From Leucosporidium creatinivorum (taxonomy: Eukaryota > Basidiomycota > Microbotryomycetes > Leucosporidiales > Leucosporidiaceae): a DNA stretch of 64,000 bases. Shown here piece by piece: positions 23,320 to 35,787 of this stretch (its first letter is position 1; each line of letters starts with the position of its first letter). The position numbers and the translations under genes are program-made. The notes below the pieces were generated by a model. It was not told the origin of the DNA, ran no database searches, and was given only the letters and a program-made list of their open reading frames with translations. The stretch covers positions 124,001-188,000 of the forward strand of contig BCKL01000004.1 of the NCBI GenBank assembly GCA_001600635.1, given 5' to 3'.

Positions 23320-24629
23320 ATGGAATGGAGTGAGCTTGACCGCCTTCTTGAGAAGGTGGATTTGGACGATCTACAGCGACAGATCGAGGAAATCAACGAT
23401 AAGGAGGTACGTCGCGCGACCCGCCTGCGTGCGCCGAGCGAGAGCTGATTATCTTGAGCACGCAGACCGCTCGCCTAGCCGCCGAGTCCCCAGTGGACAA
23501 CCCTCTGTTGCGGAGGACCTCGACACCCAATCGCGCGCCTCTCAAAACGTTCGACGACCTCCCCGACGAGCTGCTCGATCACATCGCCATCTTCGCCGAG
23601 CAGGAGGATCTCCGAAACCTCGCACTCGTCGAGCATAAATGGTACAAGCCCGCTCGCCGCCAAACGAAGTGGTTCGCCTACGGATTTGAACGTCTTATGG
23701 GGTTCGCCGAGCTTCTCCTCCAACGCCCCCGCCTACCTCCTCTCATTCGTCGCGCCACCCTTCACGGTGGCGACAAAGTCAGGACGATTCCTGTGCCCTG
23801 GCTCAACTCGCAGAAGGACGCTCAAGAGTCTACGGCGATGGCGGCGAGGGCAATTGCCGTTGTCCTCGACGAGTGCCCCAGGTTGCAAGAGTTGGTCTTG
23901 GGAGAGCTCGTTCGCTCCGAGCCAGCGCAGAAGCATCTTATGGCTACGAGCGGACGACTCAAGCAGCTCAAGCGTGCACGCATCTCTACCCCAACCGCTC
24001 CCCTCACTCCCGAAGCCTTCGCCCTCGCCGTTCCCGCCCTCCTCTCGCCCAAGCTTCGTCTCGACGTCGCCCTCAAGCTCCGCCCCTCGTTGTCAACCCC
24101 TTCCTTCCCTCAGCTCAATCCCTGCAACGCCCGTCTCGCCATCATCAACCCGAACGAGCGCAAGCTTAAGCGCCTCCTAGACCAGATCATCCCACAGGCG
24201 AAGGAGCTGGACTTGGTCGTCGTTGACGAAGGCGCGCCTGCTCGACTCACGCCCTCCAAGATTGGTGTCATCCTTTCCCCTCTCATCAAAACCGCCACAT
24301 CGTTCACCCTCCAGCTCAACATGAGCGGCGTCACGATTCAGACTCGCCCTCGCTTCTCCTTCCCGCTCGGCGTTGGATGGGTCATGGTCATCGTATGGAC
24401 GAGCCCCGTCCCCTCAAGCAAGGTCACCGCCTGCATCGGAGTATGGGCTGGAAATGGGATGAAAGCGTCGTGGGGGCTCACCAATAGCCCAGCGATCAAC
24501 GGAGTGTTCGGCGCCGAGGTTAGCTACCACTTTCGAGCGAGGAGGGGAGAGGGATGGACCGAGAGGGATGTCAGCCTGGTCAACACGCAAGCTACTCGCC
24601 GTCAGTGCAAGGTCGTTGGGAATGAGTGA
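23320..24629 (+). CDS. F-box/LRR-like protein with coiled leader
   Basis: Exons 23320-23406 and 23466-24629 join in phase to 416 residues. The first exon differs from the other leaders: MEWSELDRLLEKVDLDDL and what follows form an amphipathic helix. The core has FDDLPDELLDHIAIFAEQEDL, LALVEHKWYKPARRQTKW, LLLQRPRLPPLIRRATLHG, leucine-rich segments and PLGVGWVMV near the C-terminus. A possible extra donor at the stop (GTGAGC at 24628, acceptor at 24686) would replace the last residue by about 30 others; I kept the simple stop. Confidence 0.8.
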
Positions 24630-25173
24630 GCTCTCTTCACATGTCTTTCCTTTCGGCGCTGATCGACGTCCTCCTTCGGAATCGCAGGCGCTCTCTGCTA
24701 CGCTTTTGGGAGACGGCTACGGGACGGTGTCATAGCTCAATCTCAAATACGCAACTTCTACTTCCTCGTACATTTTGTGGAGCAGCATGAGAGGCTGCGA
24801 GCTCGGGCCCACTGCTGGCTGCGAAGCGCGCGCCGAGCAGCGCCGAACTCGATCCAATCTATTTCGACGCGGCGCCGAATATGCAGAGAAAGAAGGATTC
24901 AGTTTGATTTGCTCTCCGAGCTGAAGCGGAGCGATCTTGCCTCGCTACATCCCCCTCCCCTCGAGCCCCTTCGCAAGCGAAATCGCGAGGCGCCTTTCTC
25001 GCTCCTTCAACTCTCTCGTCTTCGCTCCGACTCGCCTACAGCAGCTCCCCGTCGGCTTCATAAGTCCACTTGAGCTCCGCCACAGCACCACATATTCCTC
25101 CATCAGCTACAACCCGCGCCTCTTGTTTTCTTCGCCTCTCGCTCATCAACAACCGCTTCCACCTCTCTACAAG
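24630..25173. other. Intergenic, promoter of FYV7-like gene
   Basis: Pyrimidine-rich stretch just before the downstream ATG; nothing else recognised. Confidence 0.4.
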
Positions 25174-25986
25174 ATGGCCGGCAAGCCTAGGCAGCAGGAT
25201 AAGAAGCGCGGCGGATTCAAGGTCGGACCTAAGCTCGGCAAAGGCGTCTACCAGGGTCATGGTAAGCAAGAGCTCGCCCGCTAATCTCAAGAGTAGAGCT
25301 GACCTCCGTTCGTCTCTACTACAGCCAAGAAGATCAAGGAGACTTTGATTCACAAGGCCAAGGTCAAGAAGAGCTACCACAAGGCGCTCGCTGCCGAGGG
25401 ATACGCTACCGGCGCGAACGGAGGAGGACTGGGACAGCGGAAAGCAGGGAAGCAGCAGGCTGGGCACGGCGGGATGGACAGCGATGAGGAGGAGGAAGGA
25501 GAAGACGACGCCGAGATGGAGGGTGCTTTGGGCGAAGAGGAGAAGGAGGAGCAGCGCAGGAAGCTGAGGCAGGAGTTGGAGGGCGCGCAAGGGATGGAGA
25601 GCGACGAGGATGGAGGAAGCGAGAGCGACGACGATGAAGGAGGTCGAGGAGGAGCTCGTCAGCCCAAGTTCGTCAAGCAGCCGGTCAGGGAACCCCTCCC
25701 CGAGATCGCCTACCCCGGACCGACGAAGGGCAAGGCATCTCGCCGAACAGCCGAAGCAGCACCTGCACCCGCACCAGCACCGACAGCACCATCGAGGAAG
25801 CGGGGGCCTCCCGAGCCAACTCAACAGCCCAAGAAGCCCAAGCTCACGGAGAAGGAGATTGAGACGATTCGCGAGAAGAAGGCCGCCGAGCGGAAGGAGT
25901 GGGGCAAGAAAGGCGCGAGGGGACAGCCGAAGCTGGGCGGGAGGGTGGAGCAGCTGTTGGGCAGGATCCAGAGAAGCATGGCATGA
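25174..25986 (+). CDS. FYV7: rRNA-processing protein Fyv7-like
   Basis: Nucleolar factor for small-subunit rRNA processing. Exons 25174-25261 and 25325-25986 give 249 residues. The N-terminus is basic with GGFKVGPKLGKGVYQGHAKK, then the family helix IKETLIHKAKVKKSYHKAL. The middle is strongly acidic, and the C-terminus has LTEKEIETIREKKAAERKEW, a lysine-rich helix found in such nucleolar proteins. It is longer than yeast Fyv7 (about 150 residues) because of the acidic insert. Confidence 0.7.
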
Positions 25987-26220
25987 GTTGAGGAGGGCTG
26001 TGGTGTAAGACTAGCTTTCGTTTTGTCGTTCGTCCTCTGCGCCGAGCCGGGAGCTTTCGCCGAGACTGCGAACTGATGAGCAAAGGGTATTGCATTACTG
26101 ACTTGGAATAGCGATAGCGACTAAGTGTCTGCGATGTATAAACAAACTCGCCTCGTCTCCCTCGTCCCCCTCCACCACCGAGCTCTTCTCTCCCTTGACT
26201 AACATCGACACTCTTCCCGC

Positions 26221-27715
26221 TCACACCAAGTTGGCTCCCGTCCTCTTCACGTCATGCGAGTCCCTGCTCCCAACCCGTCCGTACGCCGAGGCTCCGCCAG
26301 CAATGCGGCTCGCTCCACCCGCAGGCCGAGCAGCCGTGCCATCCTCCTCCGAGTACTCCTCCTCGTGAGGCCGGAGAGGAACAGCCGGAGTGCGGTACTG
26401 TGCTCCACCCGAGGAGGTCGAGTCGTCCGAGATGTGTCCACCGGCATGATGGGGAAGACTGTTGTCCTCCTCAGTCGCGCGGGGGATGCGAGGAGAGTAG
26501 GGGAGGTGGCATTGAGGAGACACGAGCGAAGGGTAGTCTTTGGACGGAGAGGTCAGCGAGCACTTCTCAAGAAGGTAGAAGACGACTTACAGAGGTGGTA
26601 GGTGAGGATCGAAATGAAGAAGCCAATGAGCGAACCGATGAGCACGTCGGTCGCATGGTGTCGGTAATCCATCGTCCTCGAAATGGCGATCAGAGCGGCG
26701 CCGGTGTAGGGAGTGATGAAGATCCACGCCTTCAACGCGACTCCACGGCGGTCGAAAAGGTGCATCTTGCCGGCGAGGTAGAGGGAGAGGAAGCCGAGGC
26801 CAGCGAACGCGAGCGACGAGTGACCCGAGGGGAACGACTTGAAGCCGTCGTCGATGGCTGAGAAGGTGCAGAGGTCAGCTGCGGTTCGTCGGGTGCTCGG
26901 ATCTCTCGAAAGCTCACTAGAGCCGGTCGAGTTCTGGCAAATGGCGACTGTAGCTAAGCCGTAGACCGCCTTGTTGGCTGCGCCGGCGATAGGCTGGCAG
27001 CGGTCGATCATATCAGGTCGGGGGCGTCCGACAGTGCACTTAATTACTTGAGTTATTATCGTGGTGACACTGCAGCTGAGGAAAAGGCCTGTAGGAGAGG
27101 AAGGGGTCAGCAGGAAGCGCCGAAGGCCCGCCGAACGCCGAAACAGAGAGCTCACCGAGCCATCCATTGTGTACGTCCCAGAAACTCCTCCTCCACAGCA
27201 GCCCGATGAAGAGGATGATGGCCGCTGGGACTCCAGCACAGAGTCCAATGTCGAGTCCGAACGAGATGCGCTCCTTCGTAGCGAAGGTGTGCTGAATCGA
27301 GGTGTCGGTGAGGCTGAATTCACGCTTGTATCCAGCCTTCTCGGTAAGGAAGCCGATGACGCCGAGGAGGACGAGGGTAAAGATCCAATCTGCTCGGTGG
27401 GGAGTGTCAGCTACAGCTTCTGGCGAAGGCTGGTCTGTGCGCCAAGCCGCTTGAAACGCGATGGCAACTCGAGCCCAACTCGCTAATCTTCTGCCGGCCT
27501 GCGTGCGCTACAGCGAAGCAGCAGCCTTTCCATAGCCCACCAAACATCCCGTCGTACCCGAAGGCCTCCCCATACAACCCCGTCGATGGCAAACAGTGAT
27601 GAATCGGCTGACCTGGAGCGTAGCTGATCAACAGCTTGAGACGGCGTTTGTTGTCTACGGGACCGCGCTTGCGGTGGTCAGAGGGACCGTGTACAACCCT
27701 GTTCCATGTATCCAT
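26221..27715 (-). CDS. PAP2 lipid phosphatase (Dpp1/Lpp1-like)
   Basis: Removes phosphate from diacylglycerol pyrophosphate or phosphatidate at membranes. Five exons (27715-27613, 27389-27156, 27088-26918, 26857-26591, 26537-26221) give 363 residues. The three PAP2 motifs are present: KCTVGRPRPD, SFPSGHSS, and SRTMDYRHHATDV, with the catalytic histidines in the last two. Hydrophobic segments such as WIFTLVLLGVIGFL, GVPAAIILFIGLLW and VLIGSLIGFFISIL suggest six membrane spans. The last exon is a charged cytosolic tail. Confidence 0.88.
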
Positions 27716-28058
27716 CTTGGCGCGTGTGCTGAAGTAAACTGAGACGAGCAGGAGACGGGGAGAGCTAAAGAGGCGGTGGTGCTCGCGCCGTCTGCTCAGA
27801 GGCTAAGACGACAATTGGAATTGGGTTATTTTCAGCCGATTCGAGGCCTGTGATGTCGTACAACCTTTTCGCTGGACACCAGAGCACTCTCTGTAGCCGG
27901 GGGCTTGTGTAGATAAGAAAGGGGTCACGGCCTGGCAGCCATCGCCGAGCAGACGGATATTCGCTTCACTCTCGATTGCGAGAAACGGCTGACGGCTGGA
28001 GAACGAGCAAATATTCTTGAGATAACTAACGAGTGATGGGGAACAAAGAGACGTCGCA
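27716..28058. other. Intergenic between KAP123 and lipid phosphatase
   Basis: It holds the KAP123 3' end and the phosphatase promoter, both on the minus strand. Nothing specific seen. Confidence 0.4.
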
Positions 28059-31000
28059 TCAAGCCACGTAGGAAGCGAGACCGGCGGCCGCGAGCTTCTC
28101 GGCGCTGCTTCCGTTGAGGTCCTGAATCAGCTTGAGGATCTCCTGCTTGGTATCCTCCTCGACCTGAGCGCCATCAAACTCGGGGTAGACTCCCTCGGCG
28201 ACTGAGGCGAGAGCTTGCTGGAAGATGGAGAGGATCTGGTCGAGGTGCTGGAGGGCGATGTTGTTTTCGGCGCGAATGAGGGAGATGAGAGCCGCCATCT
28301 GCGAAGCAGAAAAGGTCAGCTACGCTCGTGAGAATAAGGGTGTGCGAGCTCAAGCCGAACGCACGACGGGCTTGCTCTCGGCGAAGTCACGCTTGAGCGG
28401 CAAGGTCTTGAGGAAGACGGGGAGGACCTGTAGGGGCGACGGAAAGTTAGCTTACGGCTCCAGAGACCTCCAGACACAACATACCTGCTCCAAGGGCATA
28501 GCAGCCGCATTCTTGACGATCATCCGGCCGACCGCTCCACAGGCGTTGTCCCTCGCTCCCTGCTCCTCCTCGTCTGCCGTCTCGAAAAGCGGGTGCAGCG
28601 CGCTGAGGACGGTTCCATACTGTCCAGCGAGATCCTGCTCGGTCGCTTCGATGAGCGTGCCGAGCGCGAAAGCGGCATTGGTCTTGACGTCGATGTCGGC
28701 CTCCGAGTCGGTGCAGGCGGCGAGGAGGAGGGCGAAGAGAGGCTCGGTGAAGGGAGTGATAGCGGCCTCGAGACCGAGGCAGACCTCGGCGAGGTATCCA
28801 ATGGCACTCGAGCGTAGATCGTCGGGACCCTCAGCGCTCTGCAGAGTCGAAAGTCAGCCTGCTGCTCGGTCGCGAAGACGATCGCTCAGGTGAGACAGAC
28901 TCACGGCGAGCTGGGACATGAGAGGAAGGAATGTGTTTAAGGAGGGGGCGAACTCGCCTCCAAGGACGGTAGCGAGAGTTCCGACGAGGTCGGCGGCAGA
29001 GGCGAGCAGCTCGGTCTCGGCTTCCGATTGCTCGAAGGCATCCTCTTCATCATCATCCTCGTCTCCATCGTCGACCTGGCAAGGTGCGTGATGACCAAGG
29101 ATCTCCTCGAGACGCTTGCAGAGTTCCTCCAGGTCTGGCGAGAGGAGACGGGATCAGCAAGAAGCTCGTTAACTTCGCCTCGGCCGTCAGCTCACGAGAC
29201 GGGACGACGAGCGAGGGACCGACGACGAGAAGAGCGTCCGAAAGCGAGCTACAGAGCTCATCGACCACCTCCCTGTATGAAGAAGTCGATCAGCTCGGGG
29301 CCGAGAGCTAGAGAGCGGGCTACTCACTTCTCGTCTTCCTCTGACCAAAGGGCGAAGATGGGAGGAAGCACGGCGTTGACGATGGCAGCAACATCCGAGT
29401 TGAGCGGGGTCTAGTGAGAGAGGGTAAGCGGTAGTTCGCTGAAATGGAGGGACCTTGAACTCACAGAAGCTGCTCCCTTCTCCCACTTGGGGCCGCCGAC
29501 AATCGAGTGAGCGGTAGAGATCATGCTGAAGAGTGCGACGACCGACGCCCTCCTGATGCCGGCGTGCCAGTGAGGCTTGAGATTGGCAAGTAGCGCAGCT
29601 CCCGACGCCTCGACGTAGCGCAGGAAGGAGGAAAGGAGCGAGGAGAAGAGCTCGGTCAAGGTGTCGATGGCCACCTCCTTGTGCGAAGCGAGGGCGGCTG
29701 AGGCCTCGAAGAGAGCTTCGTTGAGCTCGTCAAGGTCGGAGCTATCCGAGACCGAGTCGACGTCCTCGAAGTCGGAGTCGTCTTTGTCCTGGAAATCGCC
29801 ATCCTCCTCTTCCTCCTCCTCGACGGCAACGGCGGAGGTGAGGTCGATTGTGTGGGAGCCTGTGAAGTGGAGAGCGTCAGCTATAACACCCGTGCTATGC
29901 GAGCTCAACCCACCGAGCATCGCCGAGTCCTCATCGCGCTGCACGACAGCGAGCAGAGCCGACATGACGGCGGGTAGGTAGGCGGCGAACTCCTCTCCGT
30001 AGACGCGAGCGAGGATGCCAAAGAACGAGTAGCTGCACTCGCGGACTGCGGGAAGTCCTTCGAGCGCGAGGGCATCCACCGCAATCTTCATCGTGGCATC
30101 GTAGAAGGGGCGGAAAGGCTCCTTGCCGACAGCTTGAGCGAAAGTGCCGACCGTGTCCTGAGCGACGACACGGAGCTCGGCGGCGTCTCCGTCCTCCGTG
30201 AGAGCGAGGAAAGGCTCGACGTGCTGCATCGAGGCGGCGAGGTACGGAGCGAAGGCGGTTTTGGCGGCGTGAGCGGCGGAGCCGATGGCGCCGACGACCA
30301 TGCCCTTGGACTCGGCAGGGATGGAGTTGAGGAGCGAGAGGAGGACGTCCATCAACGAGGGGAGGTAGGGCTCGATGTCGTCTTGGTCGAGCGACTCGAG
30401 GAGCGAGTCGAGGGCTACGCAGGCGGGGGCTTGAGTGTCGGAGTCGGAGAGGAGATTGGAGAGGATCTGTGGTAGTATAAAGGTCAGCTTCTGAACACCG
30501 GGAGCTCGGGACGTCAATGATGAAGGATCTACGGGCATGAGCATGACGTGCTGCTTCGAGCAGTCGTCGCCGAGCGAGGTGCACAGGTTGGAAAGTGTCA
30601 AGCAAGCCGCCTTGCGAACCGAAACGTCGCTGTCCTTGAGCATAGCTTCGAGGAAAGGCCAAAGACTCTTCATGTGCGCATGGAGAGCAGCGGCACATCC
30701 ATCGAAGACGACACCGAGCGCGGCAACTCCCGACTTGCGAAGGTTGGGGTCCGCCGAGGTGCTAAGAGTGTGGAGCTGCTCGAAGAGGGCGGGGAGGGTC
30801 TGGGTCGGGGAGAAGGAAGCTGCGAGGGTTTCGAGGATGGCAAACGCGCTGCGACCGACGGTGACCTCCGACTCGCTGACCGGTTCGTGTTCGGCGCCGA
30901 GGGGAAGGAGCGCCGAGACAATGCTGGGTGCGAGGTTGAGGCTTTGCACCTTGCCCTTCTTGCTGTGTAGGGGTGGAGGCGAGGTCAGCGGTCGAACTTG

Positions 31001-32343
31001 GACTGAAGGAGAGGTCTCGGCGCACAACTTGACGATCCAGAGAACCGAGTCGAGGCAGGCGATGCGAAGGCTCGTCTCGTACGTGCGGTTGGCGGCCGAA
31101 GTGAGAAGGAACTCGAGGATCATTCCGAGATGCGGATTTAGAACGGAAAGCTCCTGCTGGTCGAAGAAAGTCAGCTCAAGTCGGGTGTCATCGTGATCGC
31201 TTGAACTCGCCGAGAGCGTGAGGCCTTCGACGACGTCGAAGCAGTAGCGAGCTGACTGCTTGTCGTGCGATTCAAGCGACTGGCCGAGGACCGAGATGAT
31301 GGCGGGAACAAGCGACGAGTATTTGGCCTGCGGCAGCCGCAACGTGAGGGTCAGCTAGGCGATCTGCTCTCCTCTTTCTGAGCCAGCAACTCACCGACTC
31401 GGCGCTGTCCTTAGTCCCGATGAACTCGCTCAGCTTTCCCAACACCCTGATCGACCACACCCTGACCGCCAAACTCTCGGTATCCTGCACCGTCTTCTCG
31501 ATGAGCTCAAGAAGCTGGGGGACGTTGTTGACCGAGCCGTCCTCGGCGTTGGCGGCGGTGACAACGAGGGTGTCGAGGAGATGATAGATGACTTGAAGAG
31601 CTACCTCGCGGTGAGGGACGCTGCACGAGGTCGAGAGGGAGAAGATCCAGGGAAGGAGCGAGGGCCAGGTGGAGGCGGGGAGCTCCGAGTGTGCGATGGA
31701 GGCGATAAGGCGGGAGAAGGAGAGGCGAAGCTTGTCACTGTGATAGCCGAGGGGCAAGGTCAGCTATGCTCAGAGGAGAACATGGCGAGACGACCCACGA
31801 CGCCTCGGCGACGACGACCTCGAGAGCGCGAGCCTTCAAAGCGTTACGAAGCTCCTCGGGCTGAGCTCTCCAAAGCTTGGAGCCCTTGGCGAGCACTTGC
31901 TTGCGGAGGAGGGTGAGAGCGAGGATGCGAGTCTACGAACAGGTGGTGGTCAGCTCTGCTTGTGAATAGCCAGTCGGCATGGCCCGGTTCCGCCGAGCCA
32001 GCAAGAACTCACCTCGTCCTCAACAGCAGCATCGCAAGCGATCTCAAAGAGTGCAGGAACACATTCCAAATCCACGAGAGCTTGTTTCTTGAGGTACGTC
32101 GAAGCCTGCACGTCGTCGACGAGCAGTGGAGGCAGGGGGGAGCAGGGTCAGCCCGCAGTTCTTCCCACCAGTGAAATCAGTAACACCCACCTCCTGCGCT
32201 GCCGTAGTCTCGACGCCGAGAGAAGTAGCTAGAGCTTGACGAAGAGATTGCGTGAAGTCGGGAGACTGCTCGAGCGGGGAGGAAAAAAGGAAGGGGTCAG
32301 CTCGGTTCAGCTTAGAGAAGTGCGAATGTCGACTTACAGCCAT
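28059..32343 (-). CDS. KAP123: Importin-beta family karyopherin (Kap123/importin-4)
   Basis: Nuclear import receptor for ribosomal proteins and histones. The frame joins over about thirteen exons to roughly 1,100 residues of HEAT repeats. Exon 1 is only ATG GCT (32343-32338). Next come SPDFTQSLRQALATSL, TRILALTLLRKQVLAKGSKLW (the importin N-domain, with the usual arginine-rich helix), and HEAT helices such as LRKSGVAALGVVFDGCAAAL and VRKAACLTLSNLC. There is an acidic loop with EEEEEEDGDF and ends with MAALISLIRAENNIALQHL. Four introns (31210-31157, 31028-30963, 30532-30467, 29913-29860) have lengths of 54, 66, 66 and 54 nt with no stop in frame; the first has a GC donor. Confidence 0.92.
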
Positions 32344-32725
32344 CTCTGCTCGAGCTGGGCGAAAGCGAGTGAGTAGCGGGAGTGAAAGAAAGAAGAAGTG
32401 CGTCCTTCCCCTCGTCGAAATCTTACCGTCCGTGCGCTCCAAGCTCGGACCTCGAGTTCGGCTCGTCGACCGTTGACTTCCCGGAACCGACTCGCTGGCT
32501 CTTCACCTCGCTGCTGAGCAGTGTAGCAAATCTAATGATTCCAAGCACAATGTCGGGGAGGTTCGTCACAAATGGCTATAGACAGGTAAGTTCGCCTCTC
32601 ATCTCGGCTCGGCGAGGAAAGAGGGAGGGGAGAAGGAAGACAACGGTGGTGAATGGGTACGAAGGGAGAAAGATACGTCTAATGGTACGAGAAAGCCTGT
32701 AGTGGGTGGTAGAGCGTGAGGGAGA
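32344..32725. other. Intergenic, KAP123 promoter and MET30 3' end
   Basis: About 380 bp between two minus-strand genes; no feature recognised. Confidence 0.4.
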
Positions 32726-35700
32726 CTACGAGTCGGGAGCGTTACGAGCGAAGTTCCAGATTCTGCGAAAGGGAGAGAGGGAGGGTCAGCCTCGGCCGCA
32801 AGAGGGGGAGACAGAGGCAGCACGAACCGGATGTTGCCATCGTCGCCGCCGGTGACGCAGTACTGATCTTGAAGGACAACGGCGGTGACCTGTTAGGCCA
32901 GGCGAAGGGGAGGGAAGGTCAGGGCCGAGCTGAGGAGCACGAGGCGAAAGAGATGAGACGTACAGCGCCAGTATGGCCGACGAGGGTGTGAAGACACTTG
33001 CCGGTATCTCGATCCCAGATCTGCAAAGCGAGCGAGCGAGAGCAATAGTCAGCAATCGATCTCCTCCGACATCCTCCCTCAACGCCGAGCCGAGAAAGAA
33101 ACTCACCTTCAACGTCCGATCATGACTAGCACTGACGATTCTCAGCTTATCGACATCCACATCCCACACGCCCTCAATATGCCCAAACATGGTCCTCTGA
33201 CACGCCCCTCCCTCCACATCCCACACCTTGATCGTGTTATCCAAACTCGCACTAACGACCCAAGGCTTCTTATCGCCTGCGAAATCGAGGTCTGCGAGTC
33301 CAGTAGATTCGGGAGGGACGACGCGAGCGGCTGTGGTCCACATGGAGGAGCCAGCGAGAGGTGCATTGGCGGCGGAGGCGGAGGTAGAGGCGGCGGAGAG
33401 GGATGTGGTGCCGCAGGAGGTGGAGGAGGTGGCGGTGGGTTGGTCGAAGAAGCCTTCGTAGGCGTTGCCGTCGACTACTTGGGAACGGTTCTCGGCTGCG
33501 ACCGAGTCGTCGTCGGCGGTCGGGGTGGAAGCTGAACGACCGTTGGCGGCGGCGGGAGTGATGGCGAGGGGTCCGCGAGAGGTCGAGGAAGAGGTAGTGG
33601 GGTGTAGAGCGGAGGGAGGGAAGGCCGCGAGGATCTCGTCCGAGGTGGTGACCTTGAGGCTCTGGACCTGCGCGACATGGCCGCTCAGAACCCTGACGCA
33701 CTGCCTCGTGTAAAGATCCCACACGCGAATAGTCGTATCGTCCGACGCCGAGAAGAGGAACTTGCCCTTGGAGCTAGCCTTAGCAGCCTCAGGGTTGGTC
33801 GTCGGCGCTCCCAAATCCCCCGCATCAACGTCCTTGGGCCCTCCCGTCCCGCACTCGGCATTCGAATCCCACAGCGCAACACTGTTGACCCACTCGGTAT
33901 GTCCCCTCAGCGTCTGCACCTCTCCCGTCCCGAAGTCCCACACTCGGATCGTCGAATCTCCCGAGCCCGAGATGAGGAGCTGCTTGTCGTAAGTGAGGCA
34001 GATGACGGCGTCTCGATGTCCTCGGAGGGTCCTCATGCACTCGCCGGTCCTCCAGTTCCAGATCTTGAGCGTCGAGTCCATCGAGCCGGTGACGAGCTTG
34101 AGCGCGTCGAATTGGAGCGCTCGGACTCCCCTCGTATGACCTCGGAGGACTCCCACCTCCTTGCCCGTCTCCAGGTTCCAGATCCTAACCGAGCGATCCC
34201 ATGATCCCGTCATGAGGACAGGGAACGAGGGATGAGGCAGATCCTCAGCGACTTGAAGGCAGGTGATTGAGTCGGTGTGGCCCGAGAGGACGGTAGCGAC
34301 GCAGGTTCCTCGTCGCCAGTTGCGCTCGATGGCGAGTCGCTCGCAGTAGACGAGCTTCCATGGTCGGGTAGTCGGGACGACGGCTGCCGAGGCGGCGGAG
34401 GCGATAGAGGCGCGGGAGGAGGAGCGAGGGGACATGGGATGAGGAGAGGTTGAGCGAGATGGGGCGGGAGAGTTGGTGCGTGCTCGCTTGGCGCGGTGGA
34501 GATCCGTCGAGTCGACTGACATGTCTTGGAACTGGGTCGAAGCGGTCGTTGCTGGTGAGTTGGGCTGCGAGCCCGAGAGCTCGGTTGCGATGATGGTGGA
34601 GAGGTCGAGCGGAGCAGCTGCTGCGGCGTGGATGGGGTGTTGTGGTGGGGTAAAGTTGTCGGGAGTAGCTGTCCGCCTCGAGTCGTGCTGATGACTTCCA
34701 GCCTTCTCCGCCGCCTTCCCTGGCAGAGCGTTGATCGCTCCCCTCGCCTTCCTCCTCCTCTCGCCTAGTAGCGGCAACCCCCATCCGCACTTCTCGCACT
34801 TGCGCTCAATGTGCTGCTCGCACATTGTCCTCCACAGCAGGTCGTCGTCGGCCATGCCCTTCCATGTCTTGGAGACCTGCGCCGCTCGGCCGAGCGAGAT
34901 GGCGTCGAGGTAGCCAAAGACCTTGAGACCGATCTCGCGCGGGAGGAGTTCGACGGGGTCTAGGCGCATCTCGAGAGTAAGGGCGTCTTGAAGGAAGGAG
35001 AGTTGGGAGGGACATGCGATGGTGAGGAGGCCTTGAAGGATGAGGAGGCGGCGACGGGAGGGCGAGGAGGAGAAGAGGGACCAGACGGTGTTGACGGCGG
35101 CTTGGTCGTGAGGTGAGAGGGTTTCGATGGACTGTAGAGGTTCAGAGAGAGGTTAGTGAGCGCCTCTGATGAGCCGAGAGCGCCTAAGCCTGAGCTGCGA
35201 AGGACGCACCTTTTGCAGCATGAGGTTGGTTCCGCCGTTGGCCATGCGCTGATGCCGCAAGCATAGACTCTTGCAATCTCCTCCCGGCGTATCCGAGGTA
35301 GGCGGGCCCCTCCTCAGCTCGTCCTCTTCGGCGGGCCGTTTGGTCGGACTTGCAGCAGCTCCCTCGTCCTCGTCCATAGGCGACTCTGCTCTTGGAGGGC
35401 CGAGCGAATGGGCGATAGACTGAGAGATGCTAGCGGTGGAAGCGGCGGAATGGGGCGAGAAGAGAGCGGGCGAGACGGTCGAAGTGGTGGTGTTGCCCGA
35501 GGGGTCGAAGATTGGGAAGGAAGGCTGTACGCCGTAAGCGAGGTGGGAGGGCGCGAGGGGGGGCGATGAGGGCGAGAAGGAGAAGTTGAGGTGGTCTCCT
35601 GGTAGCAGGACGGTGCCCGTGGGAGGGGAGACCATCCCTGGCCCGTGGTGTTGGTGAGACGAAGGCACGGTGGGCGCTGTTGTAGGCCGGCAGAGGTGAG

Positions 35701-35787
35701 CTTTCGGATTTGTAGTCTAAGCAGTAACATGATTGACTTACAGAGTCGAGGTGGTGAAAAGGCTGCAGAGGGCAAGAAGGAGGACAT
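32726..35787 (-). CDS. MET30: F-box/WD40 protein Met30
   Basis: Substrate receptor of an SCF ubiquitin ligase that in yeast controls sulphur amino acid genes through Met4. Six exons (35787-35742, 35676-35210, 35131-33107, 33020-32964, 32889-32828, 32762-32726) give 897 residues. The F-box is LLPREIGLKVFGYLDAISL...VSKTWK, followed by DDDLLWRTMCEQHIERKC and CGWGLPLL, the cysteine pair and tryptophan block typical of Met30. TRPWKLVYCER and RNWRRG come next, then WD40 repeats (GSWDRSVRIWN, GSMDSTLKIWN, GSGDSTIRVWD, GHTEWVN, SASDDTTIRVWD, SASLDNTIKVWD, SASHDRTLKIWD, GGDDGNIRIWN). Two serine/threonine-rich insertions interrupt the core. It is unlike the LRR-type F-box proteins elsewhere here. Confidence 0.93.
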
